Source of the DNA: Candidatus Marinimicrobia bacterium CG08_land_8_20_14_0_20_45_22
GTDB lineage: Bacteria > Fidelibacterota > UBA2242
DNA: 32,132 bases
Reading direction: 5' to 3'
NCBI GenBank assembly: GCA_002774355.1
Contig: PEYN01000072.1
Location: forward strand, 1-32,132
Positions 15,891-23,480 of the stretch are shown piece by piece. A model generated the notes under the pieces. It did no database searches. It saw only the letters and a list, made by a program, of their open reading frames with translations, and was not told the DNA's origin. A program made the position numbers and the translations under genes. The first letter of the stretch is position 1. The number at the start of each line of letters is the position of its first letter.

Positions 15891-16373
15891 ATGACTATAA
15901 CAATGACAACTAATGAAAGAATCCGGCGGATGTTCGAACACCGCGAAGCCGACCGCATTCCGATTACGGATTCACCCTGGAGAACTACCATCGAACGCTG
16001 GCATCGCGAAGGATTATCGCCAAACCAGAGTTGGGTGGACTATTGCGGGATAGACCATGTCGAAAGGATTCGTGTCGACAATTCACCCCGTTTTCCCGAA
16101 CTGGTAATCGAAGAAACCGAAGAATATAAGATATATACGACCAAATGGGGCGCCACGCAAAAAGAATGGAAGCATGTTCAGTCTTCCTCGGAATTTCTGG
16201 ATGTCACGATTACCGATCCCGAAGCTATTACAATGGAAATGCAGCGGCTGATTCCGGTATTAAAAGAGTCCGGCGGTTACATATTTTCATCTGATCATTC
16301 GGTTCCCCCCAGTGTTAGTCTGGCCGATTTCCGAAGAATAATTGCACTAGCCAAGACTCTGGGAACCTACTAA
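15891..16373 (+). pseudogene. UroD/MtaA-family protein with a large internal deletion
   Basis: The 160-residue frame keeps both ends of the family. At the N-terminus it has TNERIRRMFEHREADRIPI, then WRTTIERWHREG. At the C-terminus it has ESGGYIFSSDHSVPPSVSL and IIALAKTLGTY, the usual closing motif. Full-length relatives have about 340-370 residues, so roughly 190 are missing between about residue 118 (ITDPEA) and 125 (MQRLIPV), including the metal-site region. The deletion kept the frame, so a short protein may still be made, but it cannot form the full TIM barrel. The start may be ATG 15891 or 15903. It lies just after operator copy 1 and diverges from the ABC ATPase. Confidence 0.75.
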
Positions 16374-16458
16374 ACAATCAATATCCGGAAAAATACTCAA
16401 TCGTATTCGTCTAAACATCGTCGATAATTCCAGATACAGAGTGAGATAAAAAAAATCC

Positions 16459-16485
16459 TTGCTATTTAGAAAAAAAGTGTATAAT
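16459..16485 (+). promoter_or_regulatory. Possible sigma-70-type promoter for the GntR gene
   Basis: TATAAT at 16480-16485 is a perfect -10 box. TTGCTA at 16459-16464 is a partial -35 box with a short 15-base spacer. Transcription would start near 16492, placing the operator at 16497-16515 just downstream, as expected for autorepression. FCB bacteria often use a different -7 motif, so this is tentative. Confidence 0.4.
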
Positions 16486-16496
16486 TTCAAGGTCGT

Positions 16497-16515
16497 AAAG
16501 TCATCTGATAACTTT
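16497..16515. promoter_or_regulatory. Operator-like inverted repeat AAAGTCA-N5-TAACTTT, copy 2
   Basis: The same dyad as at 15847-15865, with one arm mismatch (TAACTTT for TGACTTT) and the same ATGA extension. It sits just after the TATAAT box and about 150 bases before the GntR gene, so the regulator probably controls its own transcription and that of the receptor operon behind it. Confidence 0.6.
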
Positions 16516-16543
16516 ATGACTTGACAAATCTCGAGGAGTAAAA

Positions 16544-16651
16544 ATGCCAGTCCAGAGCCACCCGTCAATAAAATCCCGAATCCGCTGTCACATTCCTACC
16601 CGATCGGCGCCCGCGCTACTTCTTCCGTTAAATTCATTTAAAAACCCATAA
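16544..16651 (+). CDS. Possible 35-residue leader ORF before the GntR gene
   Basis: GAGGAG lies seven bases before an ATG at 16544. The frame runs 35 codons and stops at 16649-16651, four bases before the first possible GntR start (GTG 16655). The product starts MPVQSHPSIKSR and is basic and Pro/Arg/Ser-rich, with no recognisable domain. The strong ribosome site and the tight link to the regulator start are the only support. It may be a leader peptide coupling translation to gntR, or chance. Otherwise 16374-16654 holds only promoter and operator signals. Confidence 0.3.
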   Translation: MPVQSHPSIKSRIRCHIPTRSAPALLLPLNSFKNP

Positions 16652-16663
16652 CCAGTGGAAATC

Positions 16664-17362
16664 ATGAACAACATCACGCCCATTAACAAACAATCTCTGC
16701 CGGATACGATCGCCCGGGAAATCCGCAATTTCATCATTGATCGCAATTACCACAAAGGCGACCGGCTTCCGGCTACTGCCGAACTGGCCAAGTTATTTGG
16801 AGTTGGATTACCGACCTTACGCGAAGCTATTAAAAAACTGGAAACGATTGGCACCGTCGAGGTCAAACATGGTTCCGGCACGTATGTCGGTAAATATTTC
16901 GACCGCCTTTTCCTGCCGAATCCGATAGCCACATATGAGCCCCTGAAAAAGGCCAGATTGCTGGAATTGATCGATGCTCGCATCGCTATTGAAAGCCGTA
17001 TCATTCATCTGGCAATACCCAATGTGGATGCTGAGCATTTAGCCCGAATCGAGCAATTGATGGCAAGAACCGAAAATTACCCGGATGATTATCTCAAATG
17101 CGCCCTGAATTATCTTGAAATCGAAAATATGATGCGGCAGGCGGCTAATAATACGATCCTGTTCGAAATCGTAATCGCGATAACCAATCTCTATTCCGAG
17201 GATCAATTGGAAATTCTGAATGCACATATGCCTCGCGAAAAAGACTATGAAATCCATCGCAATCTGCTCACAGCTCTCAAGACCGGCGATGAGAAGGAAG
17301 TCATCGAGCTCATGGAAACCCGCTTTAAAATCATCCGTGATATAATTGATCAGTATATGTGA
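16664..17362 (+). CDS. GntR-family transcriptional regulator, FadR/FCD-like
   Basis: A DNA-binding repressor or activator of about 232 residues. The N-terminal winged helix is clear: IAREIRNFIIDRNYHKGDRL, then TAELAKLFGVGLPTLREAIK and VKHGSGTYV. The C-terminal helical domain (about 100-232) fits the FCD ligand-binding fold, but the usual metal-binding D-x3-H pair appears replaced (LEIENMM where DxEFHxx is expected), so the ligand may bind without metal. ATG 16664 is preferred over GTG 16655 because GTGGA sits just upstream. The gene lies between two copies of a shared dyad and the receptor operon, with 34 bases to the receptor start, so it is the likely local regulator. The inducer is unknown, presumably a sugar from the glycan. 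Confidence 0.87.
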   Translation: MNNITPINKQSLPDTIAREIRNFIIDRNYHKGDRLPATAELAKLFGVGLPTLREAIKKLETIGTVEVKHGSGTYVGKYFDRLFLPNPIATYEPLKKARLLELIDARIAIESRIIHLAIPNVDAEHLARIEQLMARTENYPDDYLKCALNYLEIENMMRQAANNTILFEIVIAITNLYSEDQLEILNAHMPREKDYEIHRNLLTALKTGDEKEVIELMETRFKIIRDIIDQYM

Positions 17363-17396
17363 TTTTTGTCTGATATATTTTTTAGGGAGATGTTAA

Positions 17397-20300
17397 ATGG
17401 GCCGGACATTAAATCGAATAATCTTCAGCAGTCAAACAATACTCCTGTTTACGGCATTTTCTTTTGCTGGTGTTACAGGAAAAATCCGGGGAATCGTGAC
17501 TGACAAGAGTACGGGAGCGTCGCTGATCGGAGCGAATGTCATCTTGGATGGTACGGTATTCGGGGCCGCCACTGATCAGAATGGCGAGTATTTTATATTA
17601 TCTGTTCCACCCGGAACATATTCTCTCAATTTTTCCATTATCGGTTACAAGAAAACGACGATGACTGACGTAAAAGTAATCATCGACCATACCACAGCGG
17701 TTAACGTAGAGCTGGAATCTCAGGCAATCAATCTGGGCGAAGAAGTCGTTGTAGTCGCCAAACGGCCGGTCATTCAAAAGGATATAACTAACAGTACCCA
17801 GTTCGTCGAGATGGAAGAATTGATGCAGCTGCCTTTCAGTGATGCCAAAGAAGCCCTGATGGTGCAAACGGGCGTTTTTATGGACCCGCTACCAGTCATA
17901 AGCGGGCCGAATGCGGCCGGACGGGGTGAAAACCGCTACTCGATCCGGGGCGGCGATCAGGGTGAAGTCAAATGGTTTATTGATGGAGTCCGCGTCGCTT
18001 CACTTTTTGAGGGTCGGGCCGACCGGGGCGGTTCTTTCACTAATATTAATATCTACTCCGTTCAGGAAGTCCAGATGATAACCTCCGGTTTTAATGCCGA
18101 ATTTGGCGAGGCTCAATCCGGTATCGTCAACGTCGTGACAAAAGAGGGTAAGGAAAAACTGAATTTTTCACTCGACTATGAGTACGGTCTGTCCGGACAA
18201 CATCATTCCGGTAATTATATTTATTCCCATCCGAGTTCTGGCAAATACCAGAATTGTGTTCGCGATATGTACGATGAATATAATGCCTGGCTGGCCTCTT
18301 TTGACAGCTCCACTCCGACCGCCGCGGATTCGGCGGCTTTCAGCGAATCCATGTCCGCCGCTGACGAAAAATGGTGGTCAAAATATCAAAAGGAATACCG
18401 CGACCACACCAACACTCCCAGTGATATCTGGTGGCTGAATTACGCATACAATTATCATAACGATTCTCTGGCGCTGGGAGAGATCGATCCGAACTGGATG
18501 ACGGCTTATCGTAAGAAATACATCTATGATTATCGCAAGATACCGGATTATAATTTTTATTTCACGGTGGGCGGACCACTTTTCAAACTTGGTGATATCC
18601 GGAGTACCTTTTTTCTGGCCACCCAGCTTAAAAGCGAAGCCTACACCTTGCCGCATCCCCGAGATTCCCATGATATAACCAACCTGACCTATAATTTTGC
18701 CTTTCAGGTCAAATCAAACATGAAATTACGCCTGAGCGGATTTTATAATTTGGACGAGGGCACCACAATGCAGGAATACGGTCAGTTTGTCAATCAGGCT
18801 AAATATTACCGCGGCTGGGGTTCACTGCTCGATACAAAAAATATCGATGTCAATCTGTTCTGGGATCATATAATCTCCAATAAGATGAATTATGATCTGA
18901 AATTAAGCTACTACCTGACCGATATTAAGGAATACCCTGGCGAGTATACCGAATTGGGAAGCAGCTCCAATCCCGATATCTGGGGCTGGCAGCGCTACGA
19001 CACTCTTTCCTACGATACCTATGTCGAGCCGTTCGATGCCTGGTCATTTATCTATGATCAGCATTGGCAAACCAGCGACTTGTCTTTGGTCGGCAGCTGG
19101 AAGTGGCAATGGAATTCCTATAATTTATTAAAAACCGGTTTCGAGTTTCGTTATAATAAAATCGCCGAACTGAAATCATATCGTTTTTCATCTTCTACTG
19201 ACTGGACTGAATACCCTGAACTTTACATGAACCGCAGTTTAAATGAAACCTATTATCCCATTCAATTCGCGACCTACATCCAGAATAAAATGGAATTCGA
19301 AAGCATGATCCTGAATCTCGGGCTGCGCTATGATTATTTCAATGCCAACCGCAACTGGTTTGCCACCAACAATATTTACCAGTTCAGTGTCAATCCTAAC
19401 TATGACGAGAGTCTTGATCCCGACGGGGATCAGGTTGATTCAAATGGTAATATTAAATATTCCTGGGAAAATGTCCTCAATCAACCGCGTGAAAAAACTG
19501 ATTCCTATCATATGATCAGTCCGCGTCTGGGTGTATCGTTCCCAATCACTGAAAATACTTTATTGCATTTCAGCTACGGACATTTTTACCAGATGCCGCC
19601 CTTGGACCGGATGTTCGAACTCGGTTATCTGCGGTCCCAGTATCTGATCGATGCAATCGCCGCCGAAAATGCCGCTGCGGCAGCTGAAGGTCGCACCGCT
19701 AATCATGTTCCTTCGACTTCAGGTGATCCGGAGCGGGTAGTGTTTCTGACCGCTCAACCACTGAAGCCAGAACTGACCAAATCGTTCGAAGTCGGCATCA
19801 AACAAAATTTCGGGGACGTGGCTTCTCTGGAAGTCACGGCCTTTTACAAAGACCAGTTTGATAAAACCGATGCCCGTGCGCAATTATTCGATCGGCGAAT
19901 CTACGGCTATAATCCTTTCACCGGGGAAACATCCGAAACTGTTTTTTACGTCAGTTCATTCCCGGGTGATTATGGAGATGCGCGCGGTGTTGAAATGACT
20001 TTCAGAACGCTGATGTCATCAAATTACACCTTAGATGTCAGTTATAGTTTCTCCAAATCTACCATCGGTCGCGCCAGCCCAGCCTACATTTACATTGATT
20101 CATCCGGAAATTATACTTATACCTGGGACAGCGACGTCAATAAACGTATTCCGGTTCAGAACACTTACAGTCGCCCGCACACTTTACGAACCAACCTGTT
20201 CCTGAAATATCCGAGTGATCTTCATATTCCGTTCCTTACACCGGTATTTAAAGGCACCAGCGCCAGTATTCTGTATCAATATGTCAGCGGCCAGACTTTT

Positions 20301-20627
20301 ACCTACCTGGATGCCGACGATCCACCGGATACTTATGATAACTATCGCTTACCGCCCTATCAAACGGTTAATCTGCGTCTGGAAAAAGCCATTAATATCC
20401 GCAAAGACCAGCAGTTATTTGTCTATGTTCGTATCACCAACCTTTTTAACTGGAAATCTTTAATTTCTCTTGGCTCATCTTACTGGACAGAAAGTGACGA
20501 TATTTTAGCCGATTATATCGAAAATGGTACGGTCACAACCGTTGATGAATATGGTTATGATATTTCCTGGCAGACCTATGCTCCGCCCCGCCGGATTTAC
20601 TTTGGCCTAAAATATTGTTTTCGATGA
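17397..20627 (+). CDS. TonB-dependent receptor with carboxypeptidase-like N-terminal domain
   Basis: A 1076-residue outer-membrane transporter. After a signal peptide (about 1-24) comes a carboxypeptidase-regulatory-like domain (about 28-115: KIRGIVTDKSTGASLIGANV, then DQNGEYFILSVPPGTYSL). The plug follows (about 130-245: RYSIRGGDQGEVKWFIDGVR, then NAEFGEAQSGIVNVVTK), and then a long barrel rich in Tyr/Trp strands ending in YFGLKYCFR. The plug motifs are canonical. It resembles the SusC/OmpA-like receptors of FCB bacteria that take up oligosaccharides or other large ligands with TonB energy, but no SusD gene is adjacent. A good ribosome site (AGGGAG) precedes it. It heads the operon behind the GntR gene. 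Confidence 0.92.
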   Translation: MGRTLNRIIFSSQTILLFTAFSFAGVTGKIRGIVTDKSTGASLIGANVILDGTVFGAATDQNGEYFILSVPPGTYSLNFSIIGYKKTTMTDVKVIIDHTTAVNVELESQAINLGEEVVVVAKRPVIQKDITNSTQFVEMEELMQLPFSDAKEALMVQTGVFMDPLPVISGPNAAGRGENRYSIRGGDQGEVKWFIDGVRVASLFEGRADRGGSFTNINIYSVQEVQMITSGFNAEFGEAQSGIVNVVTKEGKEKLNFSLDYEYGLSGQHHSGNYIYSHPSSGKYQNCVRDMYDEYNAWLASFDSSTPTAADSAAFSESMSAADEKWWSKYQKEYRDHTNTPSDIWWLNYAYNYHNDSLALGEIDPNWMTAYRKKYIYDYRKIPDYNFYFTVGGPLFKLGDIRSTFFLATQLKSEAYTLPHPRDSHDITNLTYNFAFQVKSNMKLRLSGFYNLDEGTTMQEYGQFVNQAKYYRGWGSLLDTKNIDVNLFWDHIISNKMNYDLKLSYYLTDIKEYPGEYTELGSSSNPDIWGWQRYDTLSYDTYVEPFDAWSFIYDQHWQTSDLSLVGSWKWQWNSYNLLKTGFEFRYNKIAELKSYRFSSSTDWTEYPELYMNRSLNETYYPIQFATYIQNKMEFESMILNLGLRYDYFNANRNWFATNNIYQFSVNPNYDESLDPDGDQVDSNGNIKYSWENVLNQPREKTDSYHMISPRLGVSFPITENTLLHFSYGHFYQMPPLDRMFELGYLRSQYLIDAIAAENAAAAAEGRTANHVPSTSGDPERVVFLTAQPLKPELTKSFEVGIKQNFGDVASLEVTAFYKDQFDKTDARAQLFDRRIYGYNPFTGETSETVFYVSSFPGDYGDARGVEMTFRTLMSSNYTLDVSYSFSKSTIGRASPAYIYIDSSGNYTYTWDSDVNKRIPVQNTYSRPHTLRTNLFLKYPSDLHIPFLTPVFKGTSASILYQYVSGQTFTYLDADDPPDTYDNYRLPPYQTVNLRLEKAINIRKDQQLFVYVRITNLFNWKSLISLGSSYWTESDDILADYIENGTVTTVDEYGYDISWQTYAPPRRIYFGLKYCFR

Positions 20628-20654
20628 GAACGGTGTAACGCGAAGGATCAGATT

Positions 20655-22517
20655 ATGATAAGACCAATAATAAAAAGTATCTCCGCATTATCCATCCTAA
20701 TTTTATTAAGTACAACTGGTTGGGCTCAGCGCATACCATCATTTGAAATTCATGATCGCGGCATTCTCTGGGAAACCATGAAAGACGACGGAACTATTGG
20801 CGCTCCCAATCCGACCAGTCGCTATCAGTTCTATCCCAGCATGGACTGGCCGGGCGGCCCCTCCGAACTTTCAACCAAAGATAATCAGCGATCTTACATG
20901 GTCGGCGCCGGCATCTGGGTCGGTTGGAAAAACAGCAGCGGTTCGATCATTTTCTCCGAAAACGGACCAATTTCTTCGGTCTATTACGGGACATTCGAAG
21001 AACTAGTCAAAATCGAAAACTATGTGGAAAATGACAATTACGATCCGAGCCTGCCGGAGCAGACAATTATCGCTCAATGGACCACTCCGGAAAATATTCA
21101 CATCCGCCGCACCAGTAAAGCCTGGAGCTTCCCTGATATAAATAATTTCATCATCATAGATTATGTATTCACCAATCAAACCGGCGCTAAAATTAGCGAC
21201 GCTTACTTCGGTTTCGTTTATCTGATCAGACCCAGTTATCAGGATGTTATGGTCCATAATGGCTGGGGCGATGAGCTCAGCCGTGAGGATGAATCGGTGG
21301 CGTATGATACTAGCCGGGCTCTGTTATATGCCTATGACAATTATATGGCCGACTATACTCAATATATGTGGGATTATGGCAACTGGTGGGACGATGTCGA
21401 GGAAATTCGTTCTCCGGGTTATGCCGGGTATACACTGCTGGGAGCCGACGCTGCCTCCGACAGCAGAGCTCAACCCGCTAACGTATTTTGGACCAGTTTA
21501 ATCGTCAACAAGAGTAATAAATTTACCTTGAGGGGAACTGCAAGTGCTTCCGATCTCTACGCCTTTTTAACCGGCTCAAATAATTCGCTCCAATCCGATC
21601 CGGAAACTCATATTTCTCCTATCATGATTATGAGCTGTGGGCCATATGATCTCGAAGCCGCCGATTCTGTAAAAATCACGCTCGTCGAAGCTGTAGATGG
21701 CTTGCCATTGAAAGATTGTATCAATATCAAATACGATAAAGTAGCAGATACCCAAGCTAATTTACCACAAGGATTGGCACTCCTTCATGAAACCATCGAT
21801 GACGCTCGTGTGCTTTATAATAATAACTGTCGGGTCACGGCCGTTCCACCGCCTTCACCTGAAATTGATATCGTGCCACTACCTTCCAGTCAGGAAATTT
21901 CCGTCAGCTGGGATCCTTATGAAACTGATTATCTGGATCCGCTCACCGGGCGGAATGATTTAAAGGAATATATCATTTATCGCAGTGAATACTCTTATAA
22001 CGGACCCTGGACGACTAAAGTAAAAAGTATCAAGCCCGGGAATTCCATCTCAATAACTCGTTATTTTAATGCAGAAACCGGTCGTTGGCAATATAATGAC
22101 AATACCATCAATCTGGGCGTCGGTTATTATTATGCCGTGACCGCTAAGGATAGCTCCGGTAATGAAAGCTGGCTGACCAACCGCAATTCCGAAGCCGTTC
22201 TGGCCGCCAGTTTTCCGGATTCAACCACGAAAAATGTCAAGGTTTTCCCTAATCCATTCCGCGAAAAATCCGGATTCCCGGCTACGGATGATGCCAATTC
22301 GATCGTCTGGACCAATTTGCCGGCCATATGCACGATCCGCATTTACACGTCCGCCGGAGAATTGGTCAAGACCCTTAAACACAATAATGCCGCTTCCGGT
22401 GAAGAGGTTTGGGACCAGCTGACTGACTCCCGCCAGCGGACGGCGCCGGGCATTTATTTCTGGACGGTGGAATCAAGCGTCGGGAATGCCAAAGGTTCGT
22501 TAATCCTGATCAAATAA
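20655..22517 (+). CDS. Secreted protein of unknown function with T9SS C-terminal domain
   Basis: A 620-residue protein with a signal peptide (ending TGWAQ). The central part (about 30-400) is beta-rich, with many Trp and Tyr residues and no family I can name. A fibronectin-III-like stretch follows (about 405-515, with ISVSWDPYETDYLDP and YYYAVTAKDSSGN). The last 98 residues begin VKVFPNPFREKSG and end in GSLILIK, a T9SS sorting domain. It is therefore probably exported through the outer membrane and anchored or released there. It sits 27 bases after the receptor and directly before the PorV-like gene. In gene order it occupies the place a SusD lipoprotein would take, so a ligand-binding role at the receptor is a fair guess, though it shows no SusD features. 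Confidence 0.8.
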   Translation: MIRPIIKSISALSILILLSTTGWAQRIPSFEIHDRGILWETMKDDGTIGAPNPTSRYQFYPSMDWPGGPSELSTKDNQRSYMVGAGIWVGWKNSSGSIIFSENGPISSVYYGTFEELVKIENYVENDNYDPSLPEQTIIAQWTTPENIHIRRTSKAWSFPDINNFIIIDYVFTNQTGAKISDAYFGFVYLIRPSYQDVMVHNGWGDELSREDESVAYDTSRALLYAYDNYMADYTQYMWDYGNWWDDVEEIRSPGYAGYTLLGADAASDSRAQPANVFWTSLIVNKSNKFTLRGTASASDLYAFLTGSNNSLQSDPETHISPIMIMSCGPYDLEAADSVKITLVEAVDGLPLKDCINIKYDKVADTQANLPQGLALLHETIDDARVLYNNNCRVTAVPPPSPEIDIVPLPSSQEISVSWDPYETDYLDPLTGRNDLKEYIIYRSEYSYNGPWTTKVKSIKPGNSISITRYFNAETGRWQYNDNTINLGVGYYYAVTAKDSSGNESWLTNRNSEAVLAASFPDSTTKNVKVFPNPFREKSGFPATDDANSIVWTNLPAICTIRIYTSAGELVKTLKHNNAASGEEVWDQLTDSRQRTAPGIYFWTVESSVGNAKGSLILIK

Positions 22518-22528
22518 AGGTGATGCGC

Positions 22529-23473
22529 ATGCAAAGAATATTCCTAATTATATCAATCACGGCGATCCTGACAATTGAAACACAGGCTCAATTTGATTAC
22601 GGATTCGATTTTTCCAAAGCCGGCAGCGCCGGACTACAATTTCTGAAGATCGGTGTAGGTGCCCGGGAAGCTTCTATGGGTGAAGCCTTTACCAGTCTGT
22701 CCGAAGGTGTCAATTCGGTTTTTTGGAATATCGCCGGTATTGGTTTCCTTACCCGGACAGCCGTAACTTTTTCACATAGTAACTGGCTGGTGGAAAGCAG
22801 TCACGATGCTTGCGCGATTGCAATTCCGATTCGCTCAATCGTAGTCGGAGTCAGTGCGATCAGTTTTCGGATTCAGGACTTCGAAGAAACAACTGTATCC
22901 GCTCCTAACGGAACCGGAAATATGATCCGCGCCGGCGATTATATGCTGGCTCTGGCCGTCGCCCGGCGCTTTACCGATAAACTGACGATCGGTCTGCAAA
23001 TAAAATATGCCGAGGAGATTCTGGATAACTACAATTATGGCAACGTCTTATTCGACATCGGCACAATTTACCGGACCGGATTCCGCGATCTGAAACTGGC
23101 TTTCGCTCTGCAGCATTTCGGCCCGGACAAGGTTTTAGCCGAACAACAATTCCGTATGCCTTTGCTATTTAGAGTCGGCGCTAGTGATAATATTTTTAAC
23201 ACCCGGACCCAACGCCTGACAGTTTCCGGAGAATTATTGCATCCGACCGACGCCAACGAGTATTTCTGTATCGGTCTGGAATATGAGTTTTTAAAAATGC
23301 TGGCCCTGCGCGGCGGTTATCGGACCAACGATTTCGAACATTATCTGACCACCGGATTCGGGTTGAAATTGCCCAATATTGGTTATTTTGGAACTAACTT
23401 CGACTATGCCTATGTTTCCTACGGCGATGTATTTGAAACAACGCATCGTTTTACACTCGGGATGTCTTTTTAG
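22529..23473 (+). CDS. PorV/PorQ-like (UPF0164) outer-membrane protein
   Basis: A 314-residue protein with a signal peptide (ending TQAQ). LQFLKIGVGAREASMGEAFT, then SVFWNIAGIGF, is the hallmark start of the PorV/UPF0164 group, a 14-strand FadL-like barrel. The end, HRFTLGMSF, is a typical barrel terminus. PorV is the T9SS shuttle that receives cargo from the translocon, and many FCB genomes carry several paralogues. Here the gene lies between two T9SS cargo genes, which suggests service to them. Possible starts are GTG 22520, ATG 22523 and ATG 22529; AAAGG at 22516-22520 is best spaced for 22529. Confidence 0.85.
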   Translation: MQRIFLIISITAILTIETQAQFDYGFDFSKAGSAGLQFLKIGVGAREASMGEAFTSLSEGVNSVFWNIAGIGFLTRTAVTFSHSNWLVESSHDACAIAIPIRSIVVGVSAISFRIQDFEETTVSAPNGTGNMIRAGDYMLALAVARRFTDKLTIGLQIKYAEEILDNYNYGNVLFDIGTIYRTGFRDLKLAFALQHFGPDKVLAEQQFRMPLLFRVGASDNIFNTRTQRLTVSGELLHPTDANEYFCIGLEYEFLKMLALRGGYRTNDFEHYLTTGFGLKLPNIGYFGTNFDYAYVSYGDVFETTHRFTLGMSF

Positions 23474-23480
23474 AGTAATA

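Noticed and set aside
20655-22517. The 620-residue secreted protein considered as SusD
   Set aside because: It is beta-rich with a T9SS tail and no lipobox, whereas SusD proteins are mostly helical TPR-type lipoproteins.
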